Assembly (NCBI RefSeq): GCF_002285415.1
Contig: NZ_NSBU01000007.1
Coordinates: 952,201-1,016,200, forward strand
Source: Actibacterium pelagium
Lineage (GTDB): Bacteria; Pseudomonadota; Alphaproteobacteria; Rhodobacterales; Rhodobacteraceae
DNA: 64,000 nucleotides
Reading direction: 5' to 3'
Shown one piece after another: positions 11,180 through 21,532 of the stretch. The position numbers and the translations under genes were made by a program. The notes under the pieces are model-generated. The model was not told the origin of the DNA. It worked only from the letters and a program-made list of their open reading frames with translations, and did not search any database. Every line of letters starts with the position of its first letter. Positions within the stretch are counted from its first letter, which is position 1.

Positions 11180-11208
11180 TTGACACAAAACAAGAACACG
11201 CGTAGAAC
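11180..11208 (+). promoter_or_regulatory. lexA promoter with embedded SOS box
   Basis: GAAC-N7-GAAC at 11194-11208 is the known alphaproteobacterial LexA operator. A TTGACA -35 hexamer lies at 11180-11185, and with a 17-base spacer TAGAAC at 11203-11208 can serve as the -10. The operator therefore fills the spacer and covers the -10, which is what LexA self-repression would require. Confidence 0.85.
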
Positions 11209-11261
11209 AAAGGGGACACAAGCCCCGAACAACGCGGGGCGCGCCATGAGGGGAGCAGCCC

Positions 11262-11951
11262 ATGTTAACGCGCAAGCAACTGCAACTGCTGGAGTTCATC
11301 AACAAACGCCTGCAGCAGGATGGTGTTCCGCCTTCCTTTGACGAAATGAAAGACGCGCTGGACCTTCGGTCGAAGTCCGGCATCCACCGTTTGATCACCG
11401 CTTTGGAAGAACGAGGTTTCATTCGGCGCCTTGCCCACAGGGCCCGCGCGATTGAGATAGTGAAGCTACCAGACAGCCTTGATAAGGGCGGGTTCAAGCC
11501 GAAGGTGATCGAAGGCGATGCACCGCCGCCACCGCCTGCAAATGCGATTGCGGTCGACAGCCTGCATGCATTGGAATTGCCGGTCATGGGCCGGATCGCC
11601 GCGGGCACACCGATCGAGGCGATCAGCGAAGTTTCCCATAACGTGACTGTTCCGGGCTCGATGCTGTCGGGTCAAGGCAGCCATTACGCTCTAGAGGTCA
11701 AAGGCGACTCGATGATCGACGCCGGAATCAACGATGGCGACATCGTTGTGATCCGTGAACAAGTATCCGCCGATAATGGTGAGATCGTTGTCGCCTTGGT
11801 TGAAGGTCACGAAGCGACTTTGAAACGCTATCACCGCAAAGGAAACATGGTCGCCTTGGAAGCCGCGAACCCAGCCTATGAGACCCGCATGTTGCGCGGT
11901 GATCAGGTTAAGGTTCAGGGGCGTCTCGTCGGCCTGATCCGCAGCTACTGA
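11262..11951 (+). CDS. lexA: LexA repressor
   Basis: The 229-residue SOS repressor has an N-terminal winged helix (residues 1-70; [13 protein letters not shown]...) that binds GAAC-N7-GAAC, a proline-rich linker (about 88-93, PPPPP), and a C-terminal S24 autoprotease domain. The domain has the Ala-Gly cleavage site in [11 protein letters not shown], nucleophilic Ser in [10 protein letters not shown] and the Lys of EATLKRYH. Its own promoter carries the operator. It is convergent with comEC, overlapping by 7 bases. Confidence 0.96.
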   Translation: MLTRKQLQLLEFINKRLQQDGVPPSFDEMKDALDLRSKSGIHRLITALEERGFIRRLAHRARAIEIVKLPDSLDKGGFKPKVIEGDAPPPPPANAIAVDSLHALELPVMGRIAAGTPIEAISEVSHNVTVPGSMLSGQGSHYALEVKGDSMIDAGINDGDIVVIREQVSADNGEIVVALVEGHEATLKRYHRKGNMVALEAANPAYETRMLRGDQVKVQGRLVGLIRSY

Positions 11952-13969
11952 GCCCAAGGGCGCCCCGCGCGCCCTTCATTCGCTCTGACGAAGCGCGGTT
12001 TCCCATTATTGTCATAAACGGCAATGGCCCCTGTGCGGGCCAATGTTCGGCGGTCCAACAGGCTGCACTTCCCATTCGGGCGATCACGGATCCACTGTGG
12101 CACAATCAGCCAATCGGCTTGCTGACATGCAGGGTCTAGTCGTTCTCGCCAACCACGCCCTTTCAACAAGACTACAGATTTTCCTAGCACTTCGGTCTGA
12201 ACCCAATTCGGATCTGGGCCCCAGTCTAGCCTTGCATGCGCTATGACCGGGTTTCCCGCGTCACCGTCATTCTCAAGCCAGCTTCGGGCGGAAAACCCGT
12301 CGCCCTTCGCTTTGCTCAACGCGCGCCCGGATGGGGTCATAACACCGTAGAGGCTTGCGGTGTCGGCGATCAGCATAATGGGCCGGTCCGAAATGCCCCA
12401 CAAACCGACAGCGATTGCGCAGGGTATGAACCCGGCCAAGCGCAGGGCCCCACGCCAGATGATCACGAACAACCCGCCAAGCGCTATCAACGGCAGAACG
12501 GCCACGTTGGGCGTTGTCACCGGCCATATCGCGCCCTCCAATGACGACACCCACTGCGCAACGTACAAGATCCACTCGATACCCCACCCCATCAGGGTGA
12601 ACCCCACTTTCCCCAAGCCAAGCGGAGCAAGCCCCAACCCCAGAACGGCAGACGGAATAACCAAGATCCCCATCAGAGGGACCGCCAGCAGGTTTGCCAG
12701 AAGGCCAAATTGTGCAACCTGATTGAAATGGGCCGCCGCGAAAGGCGCAGTCGCTGCGCCTGCGACTGCAGAGGAGATCACAGTTCCCAATATAGGGCGC
12801 GCCCATTTGGGGGACTGCGGCCAGTGATCAGGCCAGTCTTGTAGCGCACCAAATACGGCAACCAGCGCTGTCGTGGCAGCAAAGGACATCTGGAAGCCCG
12901 GCTCGACAAGGCTTTCGGGCTCTAAAAACAAGATGATCAGCGCGGCAATCGCGACAGACCGCAAGGTGACTGCCCTTCGATCTAACAACACGGCAAGCAA
13001 CATTACGGCCACCATGACAAAGGCGCGTTGGGTAGCGACATTCGCCCCCGATAAAGCCAAATACCCCGCCGCCGCGATTAACGCGACTAAGGCGGCGATC
13101 TTCTTGCTGTTCACGCGAAGGCCAAAAGCTGGCCAGAGGGCGAATCCAGCCCGCGTCAAGGCGAAGACAAACCCTGTCAGCAACCCCATGTGCAGCCCAG
13201 AGATTGCAAGAAGGTGCGCAAGGTTAGAATCTCTAAGATTATCCAACCGCTCTCGTGAAATGCCCGACCTATCCCCTGCAAGGATCGCCGCCGCAAAGGC
13301 GCCTGTTTCACCCGGCAATTGTTTATGCAGATAAGACGACAACGCTTGGCGCTGCTTCGCGACTGGCAAACTGTCAGCCTTGTCCGGGAGGATTTCGACC
13401 TCGCCCCTGACATATCCAACGCCACCAAGCCGGTCGAACCACGCATGCCGTTGAAAATCAAAACCTCCCGGCTCGACCGGCCCTGAAGGCGGCGACAAAT
13501 TTGCCGTCAGGCGGATGCGCATCCCCGCCAGCAAAGGTTGCGAAGGCAATGGACCATGAAGCGACACCCGCAGTTTTGCCGGCATCGGCCCAGAGAGTTT
13601 TGCGATGATCACGTTGTCCAAGGTCAGGCGCGGCGCATCCGACAAGGATCGGTCGACGCCAATCAACCTCCCCTCGACCAAACTGTAGGTGCGATATTCC
13701 AAAACCGGGGCGGCAACGGTCTGCGCCCGGACAGAGATCAGAACGACCCCCAGAAGGACGAAACCAATAGCACAAAAGACAGGGGCGACAGAGCGCGCCC
13801 AAATGCCAAGCGTCAAAAGAAACAGCGCGAGGCCCGTAAAGATCATCAGGTGACGCGAACCCGGTTCCCAGGGCAATTGAAAGTAAATGCCGATCCCGCA
13901 GGCAAGTGCGACGGGCACCCATAAAAACAGGTGACCGCGTTGCGCCGCAAAGAGATCACCTGGGGCCAT
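11945..13969 (-). CDS. comEC: ComEC/Rec2 family competence membrane protein
   Basis: A 674-residue polytopic membrane protein with an N-terminal DUF4131/OB-like region (about residues 30-180), the competence domain with its [15 protein letters not shown] signature (about 230-245) and many hydrophobic helices through about residue 540. The soluble C-terminal part is short and lacks the full metallo-beta-lactamase metal motif of longer ComEC proteins. The family forms the inner-membrane channel for transforming single-stranded DNA. It is divergent from gltX across 13970-14046. Confidence 0.9.
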   Translation of the reverse strand: MAPGDLFAAQRGHLFLWVPVALACGIGIYFQLPWEPGSRHLMIFTGLALFLLTLGIWARSVAPVFCAIGFVLLGVVLISVRAQTVAAPVLEYRTYSLVEGRLIGVDRSLSDAPRLTLDNVIIAKLSGPMPAKLRVSLHGPLPSQPLLAGMRIRLTANLSPPSGPVEPGGFDFQRHAWFDRLGGVGYVRGEVEILPDKADSLPVAKQRQALSSYLHKQLPGETGAFAAAILAGDRSGISRERLDNLRDSNLAHLLAISGLHMGLLTGFVFALTRAGFALWPAFGLRVNSKKIAALVALIAAAGYLALSGANVATQRAFVMVAVMLLAVLLDRRAVTLRSVAIAALIILFLEPESLVEPGFQMSFAATTALVAVFGALQDWPDHWPQSPKWARPILGTVISSAVAGAATAPFAAAHFNQVAQFGLLANLLAVPLMGILVIPSAVLGLGLAPLGLGKVGFTLMGWGIEWILYVAQWVSSLEGAIWPVTTPNVAVLPLIALGGLFVIIWRGALRLAGFIPCAIAVGLWGISDRPIMLIADTASLYGVMTPSGRALSKAKGDGFSARSWLENDGDAGNPVIAHARLDWGPDPNWVQTEVLGKSVVLLKGRGWRERLDPACQQADWLIVPQWIRDRPNGKCSLLDRRTLARTGAIAVYDNNGKPRFVRANEGRAGRPWAQ

Positions 13970-14046
13970 GGCTTGTTCTTGCGCCTGCGATTGCTTAATC
14001 AGGCGCCAACGCTACGACCAACAAAGTTTCCAGAAGGTTAATCCTC

Positions 14047-15450
14047 ATGTCCGACGCCCCCGTCGTCACCCGTTTTGCCCCCTCGCCGACCGGCTACCTG
14101 CACATTGGCGGCGCCCGCACAGCCCTGTTCAACTGGCTTTATGCACGCGGGAAAGGTGGCAAGTTCCTATTGCGGATCGAAGATACTGACCGCGAACGTT
14201 CTACACCTGAAGCGACCGACGCCATTCTGAAAGGTCTAGAGTGGCTGGGACTGGACTATGACGGAGAGCCGATCAGCCAGTTCTCTCGTGTGGATCGCCA
14301 CGCAGAGGTTGCGCATCAGCTTCTGGCCGAGGGCAAAGCCTATAAATGCTACGCCACTCAAGAAGAGATTGCTGCCTTCCGTGAAGCAGCAAGGGCCGAA
14401 GGAAAATCCACCCTCTATCGCAGCCCCTGGCGCAGCGCTGACCCGGCAACCCACCCGGATGCCCCCTATGTCGTGCGCATCAAGGCACCGCGGGACGGCG
14501 AAACCGTCGTACAGGACGCCGTTCAGGGCAAAGTCGTCACGCGCAACGAATTGCTGGATGACATGATCCTGTTACGTTCGGACGGCACACCGGTCTACAT
14601 GCTGGCAGTTGTCGTTGATGACCATGACATGGGTGTGACCCACGCGATCCGAGGGGACGATCACCTGAACAACGCTGCGCGTCAGATGATGATTTACGAC
14701 GCGATGGGATGGGAAGCGCCCGTCTGGGCCCATATTCCCCTGATCCATGGTCCCGACGGCAAAAAACTGTCGAAACGCCACGGCGCGCTTGGTGTCGAAG
14801 AATATCAAGCCATGGGTTATCCGGCCGCAGGTATGCGCAACTATCTGGCCCGTCTGGGGTGGAGCCACGGGGATGATGAATTCTTCACCGACGCGCAAGC
14901 ACGTGAGTGGTTTGATCTGGATGGAATCGGCAAGGCGCCGGCGCGTCTGGACTTCAAAAAACTCGAGAATATTTGCGGGCAACATATGGCGGCGGCAGAT
15001 CATGCTGCGCTGCTAACAGAATTTGAAACATTTTTGTCAGCGACCGGGGCGTCTCCGCTTACTGCGACACAAAGAACCAGCCTCAGTGCGGCCCTGCCGT
15101 TTCTTCAAGGCAGTGCGAAGACCTTTCCTCAACTTGTTGAAAAGGCTAATTTTATTTTGGCATCCCGTCCGTTGGAACGCGACGCAAAAGCAGAAAAAGC
15201 GCTCGACACGGTATCCCGTAGTATACTGAAACAATTGACGCCGCAGTTGCAAAATGCTAGCTGGGACCGCGAAGCGCTAGAGGCGACTCTCAACGGGTTT
15301 GCGGAAGCTAACGAATTGAAGTTCGGCAAGCTTGCAGCACCACTCCGAGCAGCCCTCGCAGGGCGAGCAGTCTCGCCTAGCGTGTTTGACATGATGTTGG
15401 TTTTGGGCCGCGAAGAATCGCTGGCCCGGATCGAAGACGCGCAGGAATAA
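14047..15450 (+). CDS. gltX: Glutamyl-tRNA synthetase
   Basis: A 467-residue class Ic synthetase that charges tRNA(Glu), and in many alphaproteobacteria also tRNA(Gln) before amidation. It carries the HIGH-type motif in [18 protein letters not shown] and the KMSKS-type motif [15 protein letters not shown] near residue 240. The start at 14047 has an AGAAGG ribosome-binding site. The 3' third uses AT-richer codons than the start, but the frame is intact. Confidence 0.97.
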   Translation: MSDAPVVTRFAPSPTGYLHIGGARTALFNWLYARGKGGKFLLRIEDTDRERSTPEATDAILKGLEWLGLDYDGEPISQFSRVDRHAEVAHQLLAEGKAYKCYATQEEIAAFREAARAEGKSTLYRSPWRSADPATHPDAPYVVRIKAPRDGETVVQDAVQGKVVTRNELLDDMILLRSDGTPVYMLAVVVDDHDMGVTHAIRGDDHLNNAARQMMIYDAMGWEAPVWAHIPLIHGPDGKKLSKRHGALGVEEYQAMGYPAAGMRNYLARLGWSHGDDEFFTDAQAREWFDLDGIGKAPARLDFKKLENICGQHMAAADHAALLTEFETFLSATGASPLTATQRTSLSAALPFLQGSAKTFPQLVEKANFILASRPLERDAKAEKALDTVSRSILKQLTPQLQNASWDREALEATLNGFAEANELKFGKLAAPLRAALAGRAVSPSVFDMMLVLGREESLARIEDAQE

Positions 15451-15482
15451 CAGGTCACTGTCATCCCTGCGAACCACACAGG

Positions 15483-15502
15483 TCGGGGCCATCCTGCCCC
15501 GA
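15483..15502 (+). terminator. Hairpin between gltX and gltA
   Basis: A 7-bp stem (TCGGGGC / GCCCCGA, loop 15490-15495) followed by TCTTTCCT lies 32 bases after gltX and 25 bases before gltA. Probable gltX terminator; its closeness to gltA leaves open a role in the gltA 5' leader. Confidence 0.5.
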
Positions 15503-15527
15503 TCTTTCCTACGAGGGGATAGATACC

Positions 15528-16823
15528 ATGGCTGACAGCCCAAAAACTGCCACGCTGACGATCGGCGAAAATAGCTACGAATTGCCGATGAAAAGCCCAA
15601 GTGCTGGGCCTGATGTAGTTGATATCTCCAAGCTGTATGGTTCCGCAGGTGTGTTCACGCACGACCCCGGCTTCACCTCGACCTCGTCTTGTGAATCCAC
15701 CATCACCTATATCGATGGTGTGAAGGGTGAACTGCTGCACCGCGGGTACCCGATCGACCAACTGGCCGAGAAATCGCACTATCTGGAAGTCTGCTTCCTG
15801 CTGCTCTACGGCTATCTGCCGTCCAGCGTCGAGCTTGAGAAGTTCGAAACCACCATTACGCACCACACCATGGTGCACGAGCAGATGGGCAACTTCTTCC
15901 GTGGTTTCCGCCGAGACGCACACCCGATGGCGATTATGACCGGTGTTGTTGGTGCGATGTCAGCCTTCTACCATGACTCGACCGATGTGAATGACCCGCG
16001 CCAGCGTGAGATCGCTTCGCACCGCCTGATCGCGAAAATGCCGACCATTGCCGCCATGGCGTACAAATACACCATCGGTCAGCCTTTCGTGTATCCGCGC
16101 AACGATCTGGACTATGCGTCCAACTTCCTGCGCATGTGTTTTGCCGTTCCTGCCGAGGACTATGAGGTCAACCCGATCCTGTCCCGCGCCATGGACCGCA
16201 TCTTCACCCTGCATGCCGATCACGAGCAGAACGCGTCGACCTCGACTGTACGTCTGGCCTCGTCCTCGGGTGCGAACCCGTTCGCCTGTATCGCCGCTGG
16301 CATCGCCTGCCTGTGGGGTCCGGCTCACGGTGGCGCAAACCAGGCGTGTCTGGAAATGCTGCGCGAGATCGGCACCGTCGATCGCATCCCTGAATTCATC
16401 GCCCGTGCGAAAGACAAGAACGATCCGTTCCGCCTGATGGGCTTCGGTCACCGCGTCTACAAAAATACCGACCCGCGCGCGACGGTTCTGAAGAAATCGG
16501 CCGACGAAGTGCTGGAGCTTCTGGGTGTCGACGACAACCCGCTGCTGCAGGTCGCGAAAGAACTGGAACAGACTGCTCTGAACGATCCGTACTTCGTCGA
16601 GAAGAAGCTGTTCCCGAACGTCGACTTCTACTCGGGCATCATCCTCGAGGCGATGGGCTTCCCGACCTCGATGTTCACCCCGATCTTCGCGCTGTCGCGC
16701 ACCGTTGGCTGGATCAGCCAGTGGAAAGAGATGATCTCGGATCCAGCGCTGAAAATCGGTCGCCCACGTCAGCTGTACACCGGAGAGACCCTGCGCGATT
16801 ACGTGGAAATCGAAAACCGCTAA
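15528..16823 (+). CDS. gltA: Citrate synthase (type II)
   Basis: The 431-residue enzyme condenses oxaloacetate and acetyl-CoA at the entry of the TCA cycle. The proteobacterial hexameric-type N-terminal domain ([13 protein letters not shown]) is present, with catalytic His residues in [11 protein letters not shown] and [14 protein letters not shown] and the Asp of VDFYSGI. The start follows a GAGGGG ribosome-binding site. It has its own terminator, so it is probably monocistronic. Confidence 0.97.
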   Translation: MADSPKTATLTIGENSYELPMKSPSAGPDVVDISKLYGSAGVFTHDPGFTSTSSCESTITYIDGVKGELLHRGYPIDQLAEKSHYLEVCFLLLYGYLPSSVELEKFETTITHHTMVHEQMGNFFRGFRRDAHPMAIMTGVVGAMSAFYHDSTDVNDPRQREIASHRLIAKMPTIAAMAYKYTIGQPFVYPRNDLDYASNFLRMCFAVPAEDYEVNPILSRAMDRIFTLHADHEQNASTSTVRLASSSGANPFACIAAGIACLWGPAHGGANQACLEMLREIGTVDRIPEFIARAKDKNDPFRLMGFGHRVYKNTDPRATVLKKSADEVLELLGVDDNPLLQVAKELEQTALNDPYFVEKKLFPNVDFYSGIILEAMGFPTSMFTPIFALSRTVGWISQWKEMISDPALKIGRPRQLYTGETLRDYVEIENR

Positions 16824-16842
16824 TTCCGGTTCTCATAATACG

Positions 16843-16870
16843 AAACAGCCGCCCAATCGGGCGGCTGTTT
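16843..16870 (+). terminator. Rho-independent terminator of gltA
   Basis: A 12-bp stem (AAACAGCCGCCC / GGGCGGCTGTTT, loop AATC at 16855-16858) lies 19 bases past the gltA stop and is flanked by A and T runs. It can act bidirectionally for the convergent small gene that ends at 16871. Confidence 0.88.
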
Positions 16871-17116
16871 TCATTTGCGACGGCGGCGTTTTCGGTGAAT
16901 CGGAATCTGCGCCTCATTTAACACCGTGATCATCGGATGATCTGGGTGATCTGCGCCATGTCGCTCTGCAAGCACTGCCGCACTTGGGGCCATGTCATCA
17001 TGTGGCAGGGATACAGCCCAATCCAGAAATATGGTTCGACAATCCTGAAGCGTAATGTCGGGGATCTGGAAGGACTGGGCGATCAAGCCTCTGGGGTCAT
17101 GTGTGTCGTCGGTCAT
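16871..17116 (-). CDS. Small conserved protein coupled to glnE
   Basis: An 81-residue protein of unknown function with no signal peptide or membrane segment. It starts within the glnE stop region (4-base overlap), so it is translated with glnE. The N-terminal half has a DITLQDCRTIFLDWAVSL segment, and the C-terminus is strongly basic (IPIHRKRRRRK), which suggests RNA, DNA or acidic-partner binding. The coupling suggests a role linked to nitrogen signalling, but this is inference only. Confidence 0.7.
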   Translation of the reverse strand: MTDDTHDPRGLIAQSFQIPDITLQDCRTIFLDWAVSLPHDDMAPSAAVLAERHGADHPDHPMITVLNEAQIPIHRKRRRRK

Positions 17117-19902
17117 TTGGAGGGGTCACCAAGAGCCTGCGTGATGGTCGCCCCAGCCTCGGCTGTGACGCTGTTCAACGTTTTGGACAACTTGTCCAAG
17201 TCATCGACCTCGCATGTTTGAAGTACAAACCGCAAGCTGCCCTGCCCCAACTTGTCTGGTGTGATTTCGCTGTCACTTAGCAGTTTCGAGGCGATCTGAA
17301 GTTTGCGCAGCAATGTATGCGCGCGGTTCAATATCTCTGCCTGTTCGGCACTCGGCCATCCGCCGGCGACAGCATCTTCCAACTGTTCCGTCGGACGAAC
17401 CTGAGTGCTCGCCGCCAACAACGCCCCGGCAGAGGCAACCAACTCGATATCGGTCAAATTTCCGGGGCCGTTCTTGGCATCCCAAACGCCCGTGCCGGGC
17501 TTGGCATCGGCAAGGCGGGTACGCATATCACGCACACCTTCCAAAACATGCTCTGGATTGCCTTTTTCGGCCAGCAGAAGGCGGCGGAATGCCTCGACCA
17601 CCTGCGCCAGATCGGGCGAACCCGCAACGACACGCGCGCGCGTCAGAGCAAGATGTTCCCACGTCCATGCCTCTTCGCGCTGATACAGCCGGAAGGACTC
17701 CAACGAGGTTGCCACAGGCCCTTGATTGCCCGACGGCCGCAGGCGCATGTCGACCTCGTACAGCTTGCCTTCGGACATCGGCGCGGACATCGCAGTTACC
17801 AAGGCTTGCGTCAGTCGGGCGTAATATGTGCGCGAGGCCAAAGGCCGTCTTCCCTCAGAACTATCAACGCCCGCCGGGTCATAGATCACGATCAGGTCCA
17901 AATCGGACCGCGGGGTCAGGCGCCCTGCCCCCAAAGACCCCATCCCCAGAACGACCGCACCATTACCCGGGGGTGGCCCGTGTTTTTTAGCGAAATTATC
18001 GACAACTACAGGCCATAGAGCCGCCAGAATAGCCTCTGCCAGATCAGCATATTCGGAAGAGGCCTCTTCCGCAGAAACCAGCCCGCGCAAAAGGTGCACA
18101 CCAATCCGGAAATGCCACTCTTTCAGCCAACGTCGCGCCGTGTCGAGCTTGCGCTCATAGTCGTCGGCCCGCCCCATTGCTGCGGACAATTCCTGCACCA
18201 ATGGTTCGAGGCCGGGCCATGGTGCAAAGAAGTCCCCGCCGATCACCGCATCCAGAACGCTGGCATTACGCGACAGGTATTGAGACAGCTCTGGCGCGAT
18301 CGACGTGATATCGATGATCAGATCGATCAGCTGCGGATTTGCTTCGAACAACGAAAACAGCTGCACACCGGCAGGAAGACCCGACAAGAACCCGTCAAAC
18401 GCGGTCAGCGCCTCTTCCGGGCGGTCGGAATCTGCCAGTTTTTTCAAAATTCCGGGGCGCAGGCGGTTAAAAATTTCGACCGCACGTTCAGATCGCAACG
18501 CGGGATAGCTTTGCCAGCGCTCAACCACTTTGGCGGTTGCCTCGGGAATGTCGATCAAAGCGTTCTGGCCGGGTTGCGAGGGCTCAAAGAAGTCCTCTGT
18601 CAGGTCTGCGACCCGTTCTAGTCGCTCGGTCAGTTCATCGCGAAACGCCTGCGTATCGCCATAGCCCATAAACCGTGCGATCCGGTCTACACCTTCAGCA
18701 CTTTTGGGCATGGTCTGCGTTTGGGCGTCTCCGACCATCTGCAGACGGTGCTCCAGCTCTCGGTGGATACGGTAGTCTTCGGACAGCTGTTCGCTGACGG
18801 CCTGCGGAATCCATCCGTTGGTGGCTAGACGGTCCAGACCTTCGACAGTGCCCCTAACCCGCAACGAAAGGTCCCTGCCCCCCGCAATCAGTTGGCGGGT
18901 CTGTGTGAAAAACTCGATCTCCCGAATTCCACCTGCGCCCAGCTTGATATTGTGGTTTTCAACCGTGATCGGGCCATGCAGCCCCTTGTGGTCGCGAATA
19001 CGCAGGCGCATGTCATGGGCGTCCTGTATCGCGGCGAAATCAAGGTGCTTTCGCCAGACGAAAGAGGTCAGGCGATCCAGATACCCCTCTCCGGCTTTGA
19101 TATCTCCGGCGCAGGCGCGCGCTTTGATATGTGCGGCTCGTTCCCAAGTGCGGCCAAGACTTTCATAATACCGCTCGGCGACCTCCATCGAGATACAGAC
19201 CGGTGTCACCGACGCATCGGGACGCAACCGAAGATCCGTTCGAAATACATACCCATCGCCGGTTTGGTCGGACAGGACCCCTGCCAATTCTCGCGTTGCG
19301 CGGATGAAACCAGAGCGGACCTCGTAGTAGTCATCAGGGTCGAATTGCGTTTCATCGAACAGACAGATCAGGTCGATATCAGAGGAATAGTTCAGCTCGT
19401 AGGCGCCCATCTTCCCCATTGCGATGGCGACCATGCCGCCGCCTTGGTCCAGACGTTCGCCACAAATAGACGGCAGCTTCTTACGTCTGACCTGTTCAGC
19501 GACCAGCAGGCCAAGCGCCTTATGAGTGGCCGACTGGGCCAATCGTGTCAGGGCATCGGTGACCTCTTCCAGCGACCAGACGCCCCCAAGGTCCGCCAAT
19601 GCAATCAACAGGGCTGCGTGCCGCTTGGCCGTTCGCAGGCCCGGCTTTAGCCCTGCATAATCCAGCGCGTCTATATCTTTCAGGATCTGTTCGAACGCAG
19701 CTTCAGGTGACTGACACAAAGCGTCCTGCGCCCAGGCCATGTCCCGCTTCAGCAATCCCCCCAGAAACGGACTGCAGCCAGCCGTGCCATTCAGAAGCTC
19801 TTGCATCTCGGGTCCCAGCCCGGCAAAGGACTGAGCAACTTCTGCTCCAATATCCGGATCGAAGGGAATAGGTGCGCGGGTCAGTCTTCTTGCGAACTCC
19901 AT
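17113..19902 (-). CDS. glnE: Bifunctional glutamine synthetase adenylyltransferase/deadenylase
   Basis: The 929-residue GlnE adds AMP to, and removes it from, glutamine synthetase in response to PII signalling. Two nucleotidyltransferase domains are seen, each with the metal-binding D-x-D motif: YSSDIDLICLFDE in the N-terminal half (about residue 175) and RSDLDLIVIYD in the C-terminal half (about residue 670). Helical linker and regulatory domains lie between and after. Length is near the family norm (about 945). It is followed by a translationally coupled 81-codon gene. Confidence 0.96.
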   Translation of the reverse strand: MEFARRLTRAPIPFDPDIGAEVAQSFAGLGPEMQELLNGTAGCSPFLGGLLKRDMAWAQDALCQSPEAAFEQILKDIDALDYAGLKPGLRTAKRHAALLIALADLGGVWSLEEVTDALTRLAQSATHKALGLLVAEQVRRKKLPSICGERLDQGGGMVAIAMGKMGAYELNYSSDIDLICLFDETQFDPDDYYEVRSGFIRATRELAGVLSDQTGDGYVFRTDLRLRPDASVTPVCISMEVAERYYESLGRTWERAAHIKARACAGDIKAGEGYLDRLTSFVWRKHLDFAAIQDAHDMRLRIRDHKGLHGPITVENHNIKLGAGGIREIEFFTQTRQLIAGGRDLSLRVRGTVEGLDRLATNGWIPQAVSEQLSEDYRIHRELEHRLQMVGDAQTQTMPKSAEGVDRIARFMGYGDTQAFRDELTERLERVADLTEDFFEPSQPGQNALIDIPEATAKVVERWQSYPALRSERAVEIFNRLRPGILKKLADSDRPEEALTAFDGFLSGLPAGVQLFSLFEANPQLIDLIIDITSIAPELSQYLSRNASVLDAVIGGDFFAPWPGLEPLVQELSAAMGRADDYERKLDTARRWLKEWHFRIGVHLLRGLVSAEEASSEYADLAEAILAALWPVVVDNFAKKHGPPPGNGAVVLGMGSLGAGRLTPRSDLDLIVIYDPAGVDSSEGRRPLASRTYYARLTQALVTAMSAPMSEGKLYEVDMRLRPSGNQGPVATSLESFRLYQREEAWTWEHLALTRARVVAGSPDLAQVVEAFRRLLLAEKGNPEHVLEGVRDMRTRLADAKPGTGVWDAKNGPGNLTDIELVASAGALLAASTQVRPTEQLEDAVAGGWPSAEQAEILNRAHTLLRKLQIASKLLSDSEITPDKLGQGSLRFVLQTCEVDDLDKLSKTLNSVTAEAGATITQALGDPSK

Positions 19903-19986
19903 ACTGAATTCATGACCTTGCGCAGAGGGCTGGTCAACCAGATTACGACCGGATCAGCCGACGAGAATTCGAAAGGACGAACGACA

Positions 19987-20454
19987 ATGAGCAAAAGCCT
20001 GAAACGGGTCAGGGCCGCCTTGGAAGCCGCAAACCTGCCAGACGGTATTGTCGAGGTTGGCGTCGCCCGCACCGCGGCAGAGGCCGCAAGCTCTGTCGGA
20101 TGTCATGTGGACCAGATTGCCAAGTCGATCATCTTCAGAGGTGAAGAAGACGGGCTTGCATGGTTGTTTCTGACGGCAGGTGGCAATCAGGTCTGCGCTG
20201 ACAAGGCGTCAAAACTGGCCAAGCAGACATTGGGCAAAGCCGACGCCACACTTATCCGCGCGCAAACCGGGTTTGCCATTGGCGGCGTGTCACCGATCGG
20301 GCATCTGAACCCGATCAATGCGTTTATCGATCCGCGCCTGACCGAGTTTACAGAAGTCTGGGCGGCCGCCGGCACGCCCCGACATGTGTTTCCCCTGTCT
20401 CCGAAAGACCTGCTGGAACTGACCAAAGCGGAAATCGCTGATTTCACGACCTGA
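19987..20454 (+). CDS. YbaK/EbsC-type aminoacyl-tRNA deacylase
   Basis: A 155-residue protein of the YbaK/ProX editing fold, which hydrolyses mischarged aminoacyl-tRNAs in trans (Cys- or Ala-tRNA(Pro) in characterised members). The family blocks QIAKSIIFR, KASKLAKQTLGKA and the glycine-rich TGFAIGGVSPIGH loop are visible. The ATG at 19987 was chosen because family similarity begins with KSLKRVRAALEAANLPDGIVE; upstream in-frame codons overlap the divergent glnE start. The exact tRNA substrate cannot be told from sequence. Confidence 0.9.
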   Translation: MSKSLKRVRAALEAANLPDGIVEVGVARTAAEAASSVGCHVDQIAKSIIFRGEEDGLAWLFLTAGGNQVCADKASKLAKQTLGKADATLIRAQTGFAIGGVSPIGHLNPINAFIDPRLTEFTEVWAAAGTPRHVFPLSPKDLLELTKAEIADFTT

Positions 20455-20460
20455 CCGCAA

Positions 20461-20481
20461 AATGTAAAAAAGTTTTACATT
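20461..20481. promoter_or_regulatory. 21-bp perfect palindrome, candidate operator
   Basis: Two 9-bp arms (AATGTAAAA and TTTTACATT) are separated by 3 bases, 7 bases past the ybaK-type stop and 90 bases before the DUF2852 gene. The AT-rich dyad stands out from the GC-rich surroundings and has the form of a dimeric-regulator site. It lacks the GC stem of a terminator. Confidence 0.5.
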
Positions 20482-20570
20482 AGCCCTTGAACCACGGCGG
20501 ACAGTCCCCAAATCCTGATATGTGAAAGCAATAAACATCACCTTTTGTCATTATCTTTCGGGAGTAAAAA

Positions 20571-20957
20571 ATGAGTTCCGTCGCCACCTGGCCATCACAG
20601 GCCGAATCCTGGCTCGATCAGCGCGGTAAAGGCGCGTGGATCGCCGCCACGGTACTTGGTTTCATCTTCTTCTGGCCGGTTGGCCTTGCCCTTTTGGCTT
20701 ATATGATCTGGGGAAAAAACATGTTCGGAAAATGCGCAGCTCGTAAATCCAACCGCCACCACGGCTTCAAATCGTCGGGCAACACAGCATTCGACGCCTA
20801 CAAGGCCGAAACCCTGCGCCGCCTTCAGGACGAGCAGGAAAGTTTTGAGGCCTTCCTTCAGCGCCTTCGCGACGCCAAGGACAAGTCCGAGTTCGACCAG
20901 TTCATGGACGAACGCGCCGCAAAAGCCAAAGACGCTGGCGAAGCCGAACTTGCATAA
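20571..20957 (+). CDS. DUF2852 family membrane protein
   Basis: A 128-residue protein with one clear hydrophobic segment (about residues 22-45, WIAATVLGFIFFWPVGLALLAYMIWG), a short basic region, and a charged helical C-terminal half likely to form a coiled coil (about 70-118). This is the layout of DUF2852, an uncharacterised alphaproteobacterial family. A CGGGAG ribosome-binding site precedes the start. A palindrome lies 90 bases upstream and a terminator directly downstream, so it appears to be a single-gene unit. Confidence 0.8.
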   Translation: MSSVATWPSQAESWLDQRGKGAWIAATVLGFIFFWPVGLALLAYMIWGKNMFGKCAARKSNRHHGFKSSGNTAFDAYKAETLRRLQDEQESFEAFLQRLRDAKDKSEFDQFMDERAAKAKDAGEAELA

Positions 20958-20966
20958 CGCAATGCC

Positions 20967-20988
20967 CCGCCCCAATTTTGGGGCGGGT
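20967..20988 (+). terminator. Terminator after the DUF2852 gene
   Basis: An 8-bp GC stem (CCCGCCCC / GGGGCGGG) with an AATTTT loop is followed by TCTTCTTAATTCT. It lies 10 bases past the stop. Confidence 0.8.
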
Positions 20989-21011
20989 CTTCTTAATTCT
21001 CAGGACAAGAT

Positions 21012-21464
21012 ATGTATTCCCAAATGACCAGCGGCCTGCCTGACCCGGAATTTCAGGCAGAGTTCTATCAGGACGTTCCCGTAAAAAGGCTGATCGCTTG
21101 GGGAATCGACTTTGCGATTACGATCGCTTTGACCTTGGTTCTTGCCCTGCTGACCTTTCCTATCAGCGTCTTCTTTTTCCCCCTTTGGTTTTTGATCGTC
21201 AGTTTTGCTTATCGCGTTCTGACGATTTCTCGCTGGTCCGCAACGCTTGGCATGCGACTGGTGGCGATTGACCTGCGCCAATCGGATGGCAGTTACTTCG
21301 ACACACCGTCAGCCATCATGCACACGCTTTTGTTCACGATCAGCAGTTCGTTCATTGTGCCCCAGATAATTTCCATCATCATGGCGGTGAACTTTCCTCG
21401 CGCTCAAATGCTGCATGATGTGTTCATGGGAACAGCCGCCGTAAATCGCTCTGCACGCAGTTAA
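21012..21464 (+). CDS. RDD family membrane protein
   Basis: A 150-residue inner-membrane protein. The RDD domain begins with KRLIAWGIDFAITIAL (the Arg and Asp that name the family are in this segment), and the remaining hydrophobic helices lie at about 30-68 and 100-130. Function is unknown for most RDD proteins; some act in ion homeostasis. Start at 21012. Confidence 0.85.
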   Translation: MYSQMTSGLPDPEFQAEFYQDVPVKRLIAWGIDFAITIALTLVLALLTFPISVFFFPLWFLIVSFAYRVLTISRWSATLGMRLVAIDLRQSDGSYFDTPSAIMHTLLFTISSSFIVPQIISIIMAVNFPRAQMLHDVFMGTAAVNRSARS

Positions 21465-21532
21465 CCTTTACAGGGCTTGGCCATTGCGATCCGCTTTGCT
21501 AGGCTTTGATGAGTTTTCAGCACCGAGAGCAT

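Noticed and set aside
20461..20481. Palindrome read as a PpsR/CrtJ site (TGT-N12-ACA)
   Set aside because: The spacing is TGT-N11-ACA and no photosynthesis genes are nearby.
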